Shown: positions 1-10,655 of the stretch, piece after piece | Numbering within the stretch: the stretch's first letter is position 1 | Layout: every line of letters starts with the position of its first letter | Notes under the pieces: generated by a model | Told to the model about the DNA's origin: nothing | Seen by the model: the letters and a program-made list of their open reading frames with translations, nothing else | Database searches by the model: none | Source: Apostichopus japonicus | Lineage: Eukaryota; Echinodermata; Holothuroidea; Aspidochirotida; Stichopodidae | DNA length: 64,000 bases | NCBI RefSeq assembly: GCF_037975245.1 | Contig: NC_092568.1 | Location: forward strand, 28,268,501-28,332,500 | Reading direction: 5' to 3' | Program-made: the position numbers and the translations under genes

Positions 1-178
1 GCATTCCATTTGAAATGTTTATTATGTTGATCGTAGTGTCACTCTTATCAAGTAATGTTTGCTTTTTTCTATCATTAAAAACGTGTGTTCAGTGTGTGCC
101 TATAAATGCCTGTTGAGCACACACAAGATATTCAAACTGCATATTTGAGGAGAGGGTGGAGAATTACAAACATTACAG

Positions 179-217
179 CAACAGGTTCAAAGTCCGCTTC
201 CAAACCTAAAGTTGTGT
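179..217 (+). CDS. tentative 39-nt micro-exon of gene A
   Basis: A short open segment lies between an acceptor (...cattacag) and a donor (GTAAAC). Its phase is 1 on both sides, so it could splice in frame to the RING exon at 1181. Related sequence lies upstream of gene C (about 26065) and gene D (about 54055). In gene D the donor GT is changed to AT. In gene C a direct join to the RING exon would create a stop. The segment may therefore be only a conserved intronic relic. Confidence 0.25.
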
Positions 218-388
218 GTAAACTACACTAACATGTGACCGTATCCATTGAGTTGATCAATTTGGTTTGAATAAACAAAGCGGTCGTGAAGTCATGATTA
301 CGGTGATGCAAAATATGAATTCTCATCAGGACAATAGTGTAGTTATTGCAGGTATTCTAGTATTAAATACAGTAAACAACCACCTCCT

Positions 389-757
389 CCCATAAAGTGT
401 ATTCATTGTGATGATTTCATTAAAACTGAATTCAATGGTCACGGAATATTTTATTTGATGTTGGATAAGAAATATTTTTCAAAGTAGACAAATTTATCAA
501 ACCCCTTGTAAACTGATTTTACTTTATTTTTTCTTTAGTATACACACTGCATTAATATCTTAAACTATCTCCCATAAAATGTACTCAATACTATTCATTG
601 TAATGATTTCATCAAAACTGAATTCAATGGTCATGGAATACTTTATATGATGTTGGATAAGAAATATTATACAAAGTAGACAAATTTATAAAACCCCTTG
701 TAAACAGGTGTTGCTTTTTCCATATACACACTACATTAATATCTTAAACTATCTTCA
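389..757. repeat. tandem duplication, about 184-bp unit, in gene A intron
   Basis: Two successive diverged copies (about 389-572 and 573-757) share cccataaa, gaattcaatggtca, gttggataagaaatat and ttaatatcttaaactatct. The corresponding introns of genes C and D show a single copy of this sequence, so the duplication is private to gene A. Confidence 0.7.
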
Positions 758-1180
758 GTATTGTACATGTTAGGAAGCCTCAACAGCCATCTCACAAACA
801 TGTAACTCAATAATTTTGCTGAAAGTAGAAACACTTCAGTACTGTTGAAAATATTACATACACAATCTTTTGGGGGGAAAGAAATTGCTTCGAAAGGTAG
901 CAGAAAAGCTTGCTTTTTCTGTGTTTTATCACATAAGTTTCTTATTATTCACATTAAATTTTTTGTGTGGATTACTTCTTACATTGAATGTTATATTTAG
1001 ACGAGGACTATTATTTGATAGGCAAACAGATCATGAACAATAAGGGAAAGACACTCTTTGAAATTGAAACAATCGTTATTTGCTTGTGCAATTATGGTGC
1101 TAATAAATCATATTGGTTGATTTCTTTATATCTTATCTTTAACTCTCACTTATCTTTTGCATATGAAAATTCATCTGCAG

Positions 1181-2796
1181 ACTCCCAAAGAGTGCTTGTG
1201 AACACCATGAGAGATAACCTGCTATGCCCCATTTGTCTTGACCTGCTGGAAAATGCAAAAACACTTCCATGTCAACATGTGGTCTGCAAAACATGCTTAG
1301 AACAATGGGTGACAATGAAGGGTGAGCTGAGATGCCCCACCTGTAATACCAGACAAGAGGAACCAGTTGGTGGAGTCAATGGGTTACCTTCTAACTTTAT
1401 GTTGAACAATCTGGCAGCAGAGATAAGGAAACTAGACACACAGGATGAAACAGAGACAGGTATCTTTGAGGAGGAGGAGGAGGAGGAGGAGGAGGAGGAG
1501 GAGGAGGAGGAGGAGGACAAGGAGGATGAGAAGGAATCAGGGTCTGGCACCCCTCTAGCAGCAGCTTTGTCTCCGACAAATTCATGTGTAGACTTAACTT
1601 CCGGTAACACCGACTGGCAGAGTATTCCTGTGGCAGAGTCAAGTTACTTGGAAATACTGGGAGAGCAATTCAAGCTGAAGGGATCCAGTGTAAAGGTTAA
1701 GCTGCAGTTTTGTGAAGTAGAGGGCCAACCTATTCGAGGCAAATCCAGAGATGGTATTACAGCTGTTGTTGTACATCCGGACAAGGAGAGATTTACGATT
1801 CTAGACGTAGTCTTCAGGAAGAGGAGTGGAGATTTCTCAATCAGTTTTGCAGCAGAGCACATAGGAATACACTTAATTGTGGTAACCCTGAACGGAGAGT
1901 CAGTTGTTGGATCCCCAGCAAAAATTGTGGTACGACCAAACGGGATTATGGTTCGCACACTGAGCCTCAGTTTGTATGAACCCAAGGGAATTTCGGCCAC
2001 ACATGATGAAATTTATGTTACAGACCAAAGTGATAAGGTCTATGTACAAACAGATTGGCATGGTCGTTGGGATCGTTTTGGCATCGGCAAACCATACCAC
2101 AAAGAGGGTACATATATCGCACCCTTTGGTATCGCAAAATACAACGATAAGCTCTTCATCACAGATAGCTTCAACAGTTGCATCTACGTTTATATTCACA
2201 TGGCATGCACGAACAACTTTGGCAAACGAGTACTGGAGAGACCAACTGGAATAGCAGTGAGTAAAGATGGTATCATCTACGTTGCAGACTGCGCATCAAA
2301 TACTATTGAAGTATTTTGGCACAATTATTCCCACATGCATAGCATTGAGGTAAAGGGAAAGGGTATCCTCACACATCTTGCTCTAAACCAATCAGAGGAT
2401 AGAATTATAGTGGCAGACGAAAAGACTAGCGTTATCAAGATCATCGATCTTAACAGGGGAAAGATAGTCAACTTTATTGATACGAGGATCAGTCAAGCAC
2501 CGGCAACTCCTTTTGGTGTTGCATTAGATGATGAGGACAATATATATGTATCAGTGACTTTTGACCCATCAAAGTTGACCAAAAGAAACGAGACAGCTAG
2601 GAATGTCAGGCGAAAAGGAGCTGTAGTAACGTATAATTCGGATGGTTATTTCCTTGGTACGATCGGCGAAAAAGAATTAATAAATCCCAGTGGTATTTGC
2701 TATATCAATGATGATTACGATTCACCTCAACTCTTGGTTGTTGAAGGTGGTGATTATGAATCGCAGTTTAGTTGTGTAAAAGTATTCAGACTGTAA
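1181..2796 (+). CDS. gene A 3' exon: RING-filamin-NHL protein (TRIM-NHL-like E3 ubiquitin ligase)
   Basis: Last exon of a probable RING E3 ubiquitin ligase. From the Met at 1207 it encodes 529 aa. The RING-HC lies at residues 7-46 with spacing C-x2-C-x11-C-x-H-x2-C-x2-C-x12-C-x2-C. An acidic linker at 80-110 contains an uninterrupted Glu run encoded by a (GAG)n tract. A filamin/Ig-like repeat follows at about 155-243, and NHL propeller repeats run from about 255 to the end (PTGIAVSKDG, PFGVALDDEDNIYV). B-box and coiled coil, usual in TRIM2/3/71, are absent. The open frame reaches back to 988, but TCTGCAG at 1174-1180 is a good acceptor and gives phase 1 as in the paralogs, so I start the exon at 1181; upstream exons lie before the window. 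AATAAA overlaps the stop region. Substrates are unknown; in TRIM-NHL proteins the propeller binds RNA or proteins. Confidence 0.85.
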
Positions 2797-2894
2797 TAAA
2801 AACTTAAGCTATCTTCCGAAACTGAACACTGTAAAAGTAACACTACATCATATACTTGTCGGCGTTACGGAACCAAAAGTGCACATATTCCACA

Positions 2895-3780
2895 GAGCAA
2901 TCGTTCAAATACTCAATATAACAATTGTGTAAATACTTCATAACAATCGTTTAATTACATTGAATAACGATTGTTTGAATACTTCATAGAGCAACCGCTT
3001 AATGGTTCTCTATATAATAATATTTTAAAGGCATTGAAGACTCGCCCCAAACCGCGTGCCGCCCTTAACTTTCCGTTGCTTTCAAGTGAAGTTTATTTTC
3101 TTACAAAATGCAGACAGTAATGAAACGTGATACTTTGTTATCTTTTATCTGGATCTGAGATGTCAATCACTGCTATGTACACTGCGTTGTGGGTATTGAC
3201 CGTATAGCTGCATGCAGTAACTGTACACTAGTGTCTAATTACCGACGGTAGCAAGCTGTGCGTGTATTTTCTGGGATTGATGGTGATGTCTAACACTTCT
3301 ATACACCTCATTCGAAACTAGGTCAGATTACCGGCATCAAAAGTTTCTTTGTGCGCGAGTCTTCACTCCCTTTAACTATTTGATGTAACAATCGTTTAAA
3401 TACTCTATGCCACCGTTCTTGAATACCCTAAATACACAATCTTTTAATACTCTATATAACGACTGCTTAAACACTTTAGAAAGCAATATCTTAATGATAC
3501 TCTATATAATAATATTTTAACTACTTGATATAACAATCGCTTAAATACTCTTATATATCACCATTGTTGAAATAATCTATATATAACAATCTTTGAACAC
3601 TGTACAATGATTTTTTTTATACTTTAGAAGCAATCTGTTAATGATATCTTATGTAATAATCTTTTAATTATTATTATGTAATAATCTTTGAACAACACTT
3701 TATGTAGCAATCGATTACTCTATATAGCGAATGTTTAAATACTTTATGAAGTAATCGTTCGATGTCGCTCTATGTATATT
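2895..3780. repeat. degenerate AT-rich minisatellite (unit about 24-28 bp)
   Basis: Many imperfect copies of a motif like ctatataacaatcgtttaaatac run from 2895 to about 3025 and resume from about 3376 to 3780. The array is split by the MITE at 3029-3371. The copies are strongly diverged, which indicates an old array. No gene is seen between 2797 and 4126 on either strand. Confidence 0.7.
3029..3371. mobile_element. 343-bp MITE with TTAA target-site duplication
   Basis: Terminal inverted repeats of 17 bp (left AGGCATTGAAGACTCGC; right end complementary to AGGGAGTGAAGACTCGC, 15/17 identical) are flanked by TTAA at 3025-3028 and 3372-3375. Removing the element restores a minisatellite unit (ctatataataatattttaac...) that occurs uninterrupted near 3500, giving an internal empty site. 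TTAA target sites are typical of piggyBac and Kolobok transposons. There is no coding capacity. Confidence 0.8.
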
Positions 3781-4126
3781 TGAAAGCCTGATATAATAGC
3801 CCGATATACACCCATCAACAATGTTCGTTTGTGGCATCTGGCCGAAACAGAAAGAAATTCAGTAGTGGTCTCTTTTAACCTGAGTAAGCAAATGTTGTCA
3901 GTAGCTTGGTCTACGGCCTGCCAAAGTATAACAGATTTCGTCTTTGCGTTGACTGTTGTGATGGTTGGTGATCGGATCTAACCTATAAAGTGCATATATA
4001 CGATACGATAAAATATGTACATATAGGAATAACTACATCGTTATAGCATGTGAGTACATCTGGCAACGTCGACCGAGCATTTTGATAGCCTCCAACTGAC
4101 TGAGTATCAACAACAGTTAAAGGAAT

Positions 4127-4187
4127 ATGGGGAACAAAAATAGCCGTCAAAGACAAACTGATTATTGTCCTAGTTACACCACTGGGG
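4127..4187 (+). CDS. gene B exon 1 (start exon, N-myristoylation-like)
   Basis: ATG at 4127 opens 20 codons plus one base, ending at a GTAAGT donor (4188). The product begins MGNKNSRQ. Gly2 with Ser6 fits the N-myristoylation consensus, suggesting membrane association. First exons of genes C and D contain related sequence (GNKTS, WNENN) but do not start with Met-Gly. Exon 1 ends in phase 1 and joins the exon at 4756 to form an Asp codon. Confidence 0.55.
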
Positions 4188-4755
4188 GTAAGTTAAACGA
4201 CTGACAACACGATACAGTTATGATCTTAAAGGCCTACGTATGTATGGGTTAATTACACTATGATTTTCCAAAGCTGTTTCAAATGTTGTATACCTAGAAT
4301 AGGCATGTCTTACAAATATTGTAATATGACATCACACGATCATACTGCGATGTCCTTAGAGGGGGTTTACTTTAAGTTCGGCATTATTAATTTGCTGGTA
4401 TCATGATATTGTCGCATATGTCGATAAGTTGTTATGTTGCTACTGTCTCATCTATTGGTAAAAGTATAACTTTCATTCGTAACTAGACGTAACAGCGAAA
4501 CGCTGAATATCCAGAATTGATTTATGATTCGGTGAACTAGCAATGACCTGTTTTACCATCAATTCCATGGTTGCTGTTATTTTGTGTGGATGCACATGTG
4601 TGTGTGTTTGTGCTTTCTTAGTCAAGAAAAACAATACTTTCTTTGTCATACTTCTTTTGTCCTCCTTTATCTTATTAGTCCAACAACCCGTGAGAACGTT
4701 ACATACTAAGCGTGTAGTATTGCAGACCTATTTGTGTTTTCTTCTTCAATTGCAG

Positions 4756-4944
4756 ACCAGTTGCAGCCTAGCCTTATATCAAGGAGACTGTGTTCACTCA
4801 GCCTATGTACGAATTACGAAGATCAAAAAATTGGAAATGGGCTTTGTACCTCATGCAATCAACTATACCGTGTGAATGCCAATTATAGCAGTACACCTAA
4901 CGAAAGCAACCCAAATCAATTGCAAACATTTACGATCACTGAAA
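4756..4944 (+). CDS. gene B exon 2: A20-type zinc finger
   Basis: The acceptor is ...caattgcag (to 4755) and the donor is gaaa|GTAAGC (4945); the exon is 63 codons long with phase 1 on both sides. It contains C-x4-C-x12-C-x2-C with CTNYEDQ after the second Cys and GLC before the third. This is close to the C-x4-C-x11-C-x2-C of A20/TNFAIP3 fingers, which bind ubiquitin or act in ubiquitin ligation. The tail is Asn/Ser/Thr-rich. The A20 assignment rests on Cys spacing, the aromatic residue after the second Cys, and three similar copies in this window. Confidence 0.6.
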
Positions 4945-5234
4945 GTAAGCAACGTCCTTTTTCGAAATGTTCTCAGTCCATATAGATACAGTATCATGTT
5001 ATAAAGGTAGACGATTTTTGCCACACTTCATCAATTGTGCATTTGTACGTTAAAGTATGCTATAAAATTCAACTGATGTATAGCAGGTTAATCGGTTCAT
5101 TCGGCAAAAGTTTCCGTTTTACCGTAATTAAATACTACAGAAACTGTTTATTGTACTTTCTGACCAGAAGTTTTCTTTACCCTCAAACTATCAAATACGT
5201 ATACGATAATTGTCAATCATTATTTCTATTTTAG

Positions 5235-5453
5235 ATGACTGTAACGTGCCTCCACCGTCTACACAAAATGAATGTCTGTGCTCTCAGCCAGGTTGTATCA
5301 ACTATGAAGACAAATCAAATGTTATGTCGTTTTGCACTCAGTGCTATGAGAATTATGAAAAGGTACTTGGCTGTCCTTCAGACACATCACGGTTCCATAG
5401 ATACGATAAAGACCGCACTGAAGCAGTCTCGTCAACCAATATGGCTATTCAAG
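5235..5453 (+). CDS. gene B exon 3: second A20-type zinc finger
   Basis: The acceptor is ttctattttag (to 5234) and the donor is caag|GTAGGA (5454); the exon is 73 codons, phase 1-1. Its finger is CSQPGC-x12-CTQC with INYEDK after the second Cys, paralogous to the exon at 4756. The downstream part (DTSRFHRYDKDRTEA) is found again as a decayed copy at 31533-31616. The exon can join either the 8465 exon or, by skipping, the RING exon at 9946 in frame. Confidence 0.6.
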
Positions 5454-5843
5454 GTAGGAATCAAAACAAAGCCAACATCAAACTCGTCTAAATCATATAA
5501 AGGCCCTATATTTGATGAAGTACATTATAAACTGATAAACCTTTGATCCATTTGTAATAAAACTGTTGTGGGAACTGTGTATTTTCTATCACGTCTTCAG
5601 TTTTACAACGTTTTGCTTGTATTGAGTCACTTTTTTCATTAATGTAAGTGGTTATAAACATTTGTAGCAACTCTTGTGGTATACTGTTTAGAATTGTATG
5701 CAGTCATTATACGAATTGACAGTATTAGAATGGGTACAATCTAATTGAGCTTTGGACTTTACACATATCTCATATGAGATAGATAAACTAATGTGTTTTA
5801 CATCAATTGTACCTTATATTGTAGTTACAATTGGATCACATCA

Positions 5844-5844
<1 letters not shown>

Positions 5845-5901
<57 letters not shown>

Positions 5902-5911
5902 TATATATATT
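5845..5911. repeat. (TA)n microsatellite
   Basis: An almost pure TA dinucleotide run of about 65 bp lies in the large intron between gene B exons 3 and 4. The rest of 5912-6427 shows nothing I can assign. Confidence 0.95.
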
Positions 5912-6427
5912 TACCGTAGTATATAAAGTTCAGTAATATCAATATAGTGCTCGATACAACTGGTGCAGAGCTATATAGATATATGTATAAACACGCTATT
6001 CCATTGCGTTGCCACTTACAGTTTCACGAGCGCAATAAGTTCTTCTCACTGCGGCGATCATCAGGCAACTGTATCTTGCCATGACTAATATTTCCTTACG
6101 GCGCCGTCAGGGGAATTCTTTGAACGGTTGCCATGACGACATTTGAATACAAATTCGCTGCGCTTGTTGATTGCGGTGCAGCTTTTGTCGAATAAAATTG
6201 GTCACTCGATTTCTGTGAAGATACAGAAAAGAGACAATCTGGTGCTAACTCAAGTGAATCGTCCATGAGAAACAAAGAACAGGTTAATGGAAGCGAAATC
6301 CGAATAGTATCTTGTAGAGTTAAATACTTGTTAACTGGCATTTCTACTTCTAGTAATAGCACCGATAAATCCCATCATATTCCCAATAGCTCAATGGGAT
6401 GTATTCGCCAGTACCCATTAGGCGTAT

Positions 6428-7243
6428 GGCGGGCCATCAGTCTCAAATCATGGGAGATCGACTTATACCGATTTAAATCGACATATACCAGTTTCCTTCG
6501 ACCTATACCAGTTTCCAGCAGCTGAAATTAACTTCTACCGATTTAAATCGACATATACCAGTTTCATTATTCATATCATCATGACATATACATTACTTTC
6601 AAAAGTAATTGTTCATAATTACCATTGACATAATCATGATGAACACTCTTGCTAGCTTCGTAATCTTGGAACTATTTAATAATTCGCGCGCTTTGTCAGG
6701 TGACAACACGTGATGTATCTCCACATGTCAATCATCACCGAAATCGGGATTTGGAATATGTTAATAAGCTAAATCGATGATATGTCGATTTAAATAGGTA
6801 TATGCCAATTTGAGTTGCTAGAAACCGGTATAAGTCCACGGAAATTGACTTCTACCGATTTAATTCGACATATCATCGATTTAAATTGGTATATGTCGAT
6901 TTAAGCTGGTATAAATCAAATTTAACTGGTATATGTCGATTTAAATTGACATATACCAGTTTCATTCCACATATCATCGATTTAAATCGACATATACCAG
7001 TTTCATTCGACATATCATCGATTTAAATTGACATATACCGATTTATTTTACTTATTATCGATTTAAATTGGTATATGTCGATTTTGATCGATGATGTGTA
7101 GAATGAAACTGGTATATGTCAATTTAAATCGGTAGAAGTCAACTTCAGCTGCTGGAAACTGGTATAAATCGAAGGAAACTGGTATTTGTCGATTTAAATC
7201 GGTATAAGTCGATCTCCCATGATTTTGAGACTAATGGCCCGCC
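6428..7243. mobile_element. 816-bp foldback-type element with repeat-built terminal inverted repeats
   Basis: The left end (GGCGGGCCATCAGTCTCAAA...) is the inverted match of the right end (...ATTTTGAGACTAATGGCCCGCC). The arms extend well over 100 bp and consist of reiterated atttaaatcgacatatacc-like motifs in both orientations, including palindromic cgatttaaatcg. The centre (about 6565-6770) is unique AT-rich DNA without an ORF. This is the layout of foldback transposons or large non-autonomous MITEs. No convincing target duplication was identified. Confidence 0.75.
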
Positions 7244-8464
7244 AAACAGGCGAACGACGAAAAGAATACGGAGATATGATATTGAATTGAAAAAATAATA
7301 ATGTTGTCCATTTGTAATATCAGATTGTAAGGTATAAGGTTCACTTTCATTTCTAAGGCTGCAACGGCTAGCAAACTATATTACACAAAACATGAAGACA
7401 ATGTACTAACCACGTTTCGAATTGAATATCAACTTGAGAGAAGCAAGACAATTATTGAGGACAGGTTAAAAATTGCCTTGAATTTGTCTCTCACAATTTT
7501 GATTGATCATGTCCACAGACAAACGTAGAACGATAACATGGGCTCAACCATTGTTTACGTTCTTGCCGCCGATTGAAAGATATTCTCCAGCTCAAGCACT
7601 GGAGTTTCGGACAATTTTTGGAGTTCTGATTTAGTTCAATATCTTTACGAGGTTTCCAACAGCAACTTAATTAAATGGACTCGGCGGTTGTTGTTGTGGA
7701 AACAAGTGATTTCATATTAGGATGGGACAGTGGCGGTTAACTTGAACCTTGGTATTACTAAAATATTGAATTCCGATTATTTTCAGCTTCATTGCCGCCT
7801 ACACCCTTCTCTCAGATGTCACTGATAAGAGAAAGAAACCAGCCATGTTCAAGCAAGTTAACATCGTATCATGACAGTAAGTTATTGTCTTCGGACTGGA
7901 AAAGCCAATATCTCGATGTATAAATGCGTGATACATTCCGAGGCTCGTTACATGGAAAGGAATGTAAAGCACTACAACCGACGCGATGTTCAACAGTAGT
8001 TACTTCGTACCAGCGTCGGGTACCTTCAGGATTTAAGAGGGGACCAATTGACTAGACTTGGAGTTGATGAATTCTAACTAAGGATTATCTCTCGCTGAAA
8101 TCAGACCTTGATGTTTGCTCCATTTGCAAATTCTGCCCTTATGAGATCTGGCGGAAAGTAAAACTAAGACATTCATTTAATTGTCTTATGCATACCAATA
8201 AGCGCCATGACCCGGCTACCAGCGTGAAACCCAAAAAGATGTGGGGATATTATCCTCATTTTAAACAGGCTACATTCCCATATAAACAGAACACAAATGT
8301 GATTGATCGTCTGCAAATAAAGCAAATGGGAGTTTAGCCTCTGGGCAATCCTCCTTGGTGCTATCATTGTGGTTGTATTTTTATCATCCCTCCACCCCTT
8401 GCCCTCTGTACCATAACCGTCAAACCATATGGGAGCAAAGTATTTTGTTTTAACATCCCTACAG

Positions 8465-8856
8465 GTGATGATGATTTTGAAATTGTTACAAGCAAAGTAT
8501 TAATACCAGAAGAAAGGGAAACTAGTATTAAAAGTGGTGCAATCACACTACATGAAAGAGAAGCTGGATCCCCGCAGAAGAAGGTCACGTGTGATTTAGA
8601 GAGAGGAAGAAACAGAACCTTTAGAAGTTCGAATACACTGGGCGATCTGAAGAATCCATCAAAGCCAAATTTAACCATGGTTAGTTCAACAAGCCCAAAG
8701 AATCAACCCTTTACAACATCTACCAGTCAACCAAATTCTTCTAGAGGAGCTGATTCAACGGAGGCATCTTTATTCGGTCACAACAAAGGGAGCAGTACTG
8801 GTAACAAGCTATATCAGAATGGTCAGTCTAGCAATCGATCATCTGCTATCATATGA
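8465..8856 (+). CDS. gene B exon 4: Ser/Thr/Asn-rich exon with alternative stop
   Basis: After a TTTTAACATCCCTACAG acceptor, 129 codons stay open (DDDFEIVTSKVLIPEERETS...) to TGA at 8854-8856. The entry phase 1 matches exon 3, forming Gly at the junction. An internal donor CTG|GTAACAAG (8801) would end the exon at 8800, again phase 1, and allow splicing to the RING exon at 9946. The sequence is hydrophilic and rich in Ser, Thr, Asn and basic residues, with no recognised domain; it sits where genes C and D carry their Ser/Thr-rich exons. There is no early ATG, so simple ORF calling misses it. Confidence 0.5.
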
Positions 8857-9945
8857 TAAACTTGGACAAGGAAGAGAACGCTAATACACAGAGAGTTTAT
8901 ACAAATTCGTGACACAAAATAGCTAGGGATGTGTAAGGGTAGACTTATCTATTATGTCGGGCGCTCCAGGTCGCGCAAAATGCACAATTTAATCAACGGT
9001 TTCCTTGAACGTTTACCTTTCGTTTGATGTGTGTGTTCAAAAAAGTGTATATTTTTTTCAAATCAATAAATGCATCGGGTTTCCTTGTAAAATGTGTAGC
9101 TGTGACGTATAATGACAGTGATTTTTTTGTGTTTAAAAACCTCATCGCTTCCAGAGAAATATCATCTGATAAATGCCCAGCTTAAAAGCTCTTTTGTATT
9201 TTCCTCGAAAACCAAACTCAGTTTACAACTTATACGTTATTGATCTGAAATATGCTACAAAGACAAAGATGATCGATTAGGAAAGATCTACACCTGCTGT
9301 ACTGCATCCCAATATGTGTAGATCATTACGATGATTTCTTCCCCTCTTTTTTCTTCTGGAAATACCTAAAAGTTTAGAATCTTATGAAAACACATTGCAG
9401 CACTTAATCCAGTAATGTATGCTCAACTTTCAAACCTTTTCATAACTTTCATTTTACGTAGTTGGCAATGACATTTACAGTTTCGTAATATATTAATTCC
9501 TCACATATGCTTTCAATGGCCTTTTAAAACGTACCATTGGATTGCAGAAATTTGATGTGGTAATGGCCCCTAAAAGCATACTAACAAGTGGTGTACTCTG
9601 TACATGTGCTTTTTGCTTTCTCTTTATATTTTCAATATACGCATATATGGTGATAAGATACAACGACAGGGATAAAGTCCAAATTTTCGCAAACGGTGAT
9701 ATTATTTCAATGTTTGTCTACGAACTTTTATTGAACGCAAGTAAATACTCAGACCTGCTGGTGTTAGATTAAATATTTGTATTGCCTTTAAATATGAGTA
9801 ACTTGAGACAGAAGAAGCCTGCATAAGAATACTGATTGCATAAATAGATCATATGAGAATACCAGGAACCAACCCATATGCTTAAGTAATGAATATCTAA
9901 CATTTCCATGATATTCATTGAATGTTCTCATATTTCAACCAACAG

Positions 9946-10655
9946 ATTCGCAAGGGGTGATCAATGCAATGAGGGATAGCTTGATTTGTCCTATTTGTCT
10001 TGACTTGCTTGAAAACGCAAAAACGCTTCCATGTCAACATGTGGTCTGTAAAGAATGCCTAGAACAATGGATGGCCAGTAAAGGTGAGTTGAGATGCCCC
10101 ACCTGTAATACCAGACAATCGAAACCAGAAAGTGGAGTCAACGGTTTACCTTCTAACTTCATGTTGAACAATCTAGCAGCAGAGATGAAGAAACTAGATC
10201 CACGGAAGGAAACTGATTTGACTGTCGTTGAAGAGGAGGAGAAAGTTCATGAGGAATCCCGCTCTACTTCAGTCGGTACAACTCTTACCAATGAACATAG
10301 TACGCATTCATATCCAGATGATGACGAATGGCAGCGGACACCTGTTGCCGATATGTCATTCTTGGAAATGTTGGGCACGAGAGTTGGCTATCGAAAAGGT
10401 TGTGCAATACAACTGAGAGTTCAGTTATGTAATGCAGAAGGACATCCCATTCGTGGGAGATCCTCTGATATAGTTCATTTTACTGTTTGTGACCCAATGA
10501 ATGAGGAAGTTGATGTTTCTAATGTGAGCCTTAATAAAGGAACTGGAGATATCATTATGAGTTTCATCCCGCAAAGAATTGGTGTACATATGGTCAATGC
10601 ATATCTAGCTGGAGAGGCCATTGTTGGCTCTCCTGCAAAAATTGTGGTCTATTGA
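9946..10655 (+). CDS. gene B RING-filamin exon, truncated before the NHL domain
   Basis: The acceptor aaccaacag precedes 9946, phase 1, and the codons around the junction (DSQ) match gene A. From the Met at 9969 it encodes 228 aa: an intact RING-HC with the same Cys/His spacing as gene A, an acidic linker without the long Glu run, and a complete filamin repeat ending SPAKIVVY followed by TGA (10653-10655). The NHL part is lost to the stop. The product would keep E3 activity but lack the propeller used for target recognition. It could be a regulatory short form or an early-stage pseudogene. Confidence 0.6.

Noticed and set aside
988-1180. N-terminal 64 codons upstream of the gene A RING exon
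   Set aside because: They precede a strong acceptor at 1180, are intron-like in composition and are not conserved in frame in genes C and D.
1272-2199. Antisense ORFs opposite the gene A exon (similar shadows opposite genes C and D)
   Set aside because: Composition mirrors the sense codons, including the (CTC)n complement of the Glu tract; no independent domain evidence.
9542-9772. 76-residue ORF with a hydrophobic stretch
   Set aside because: No homolog recognised, no splice or phase logic with gene B, and too short to support alone.
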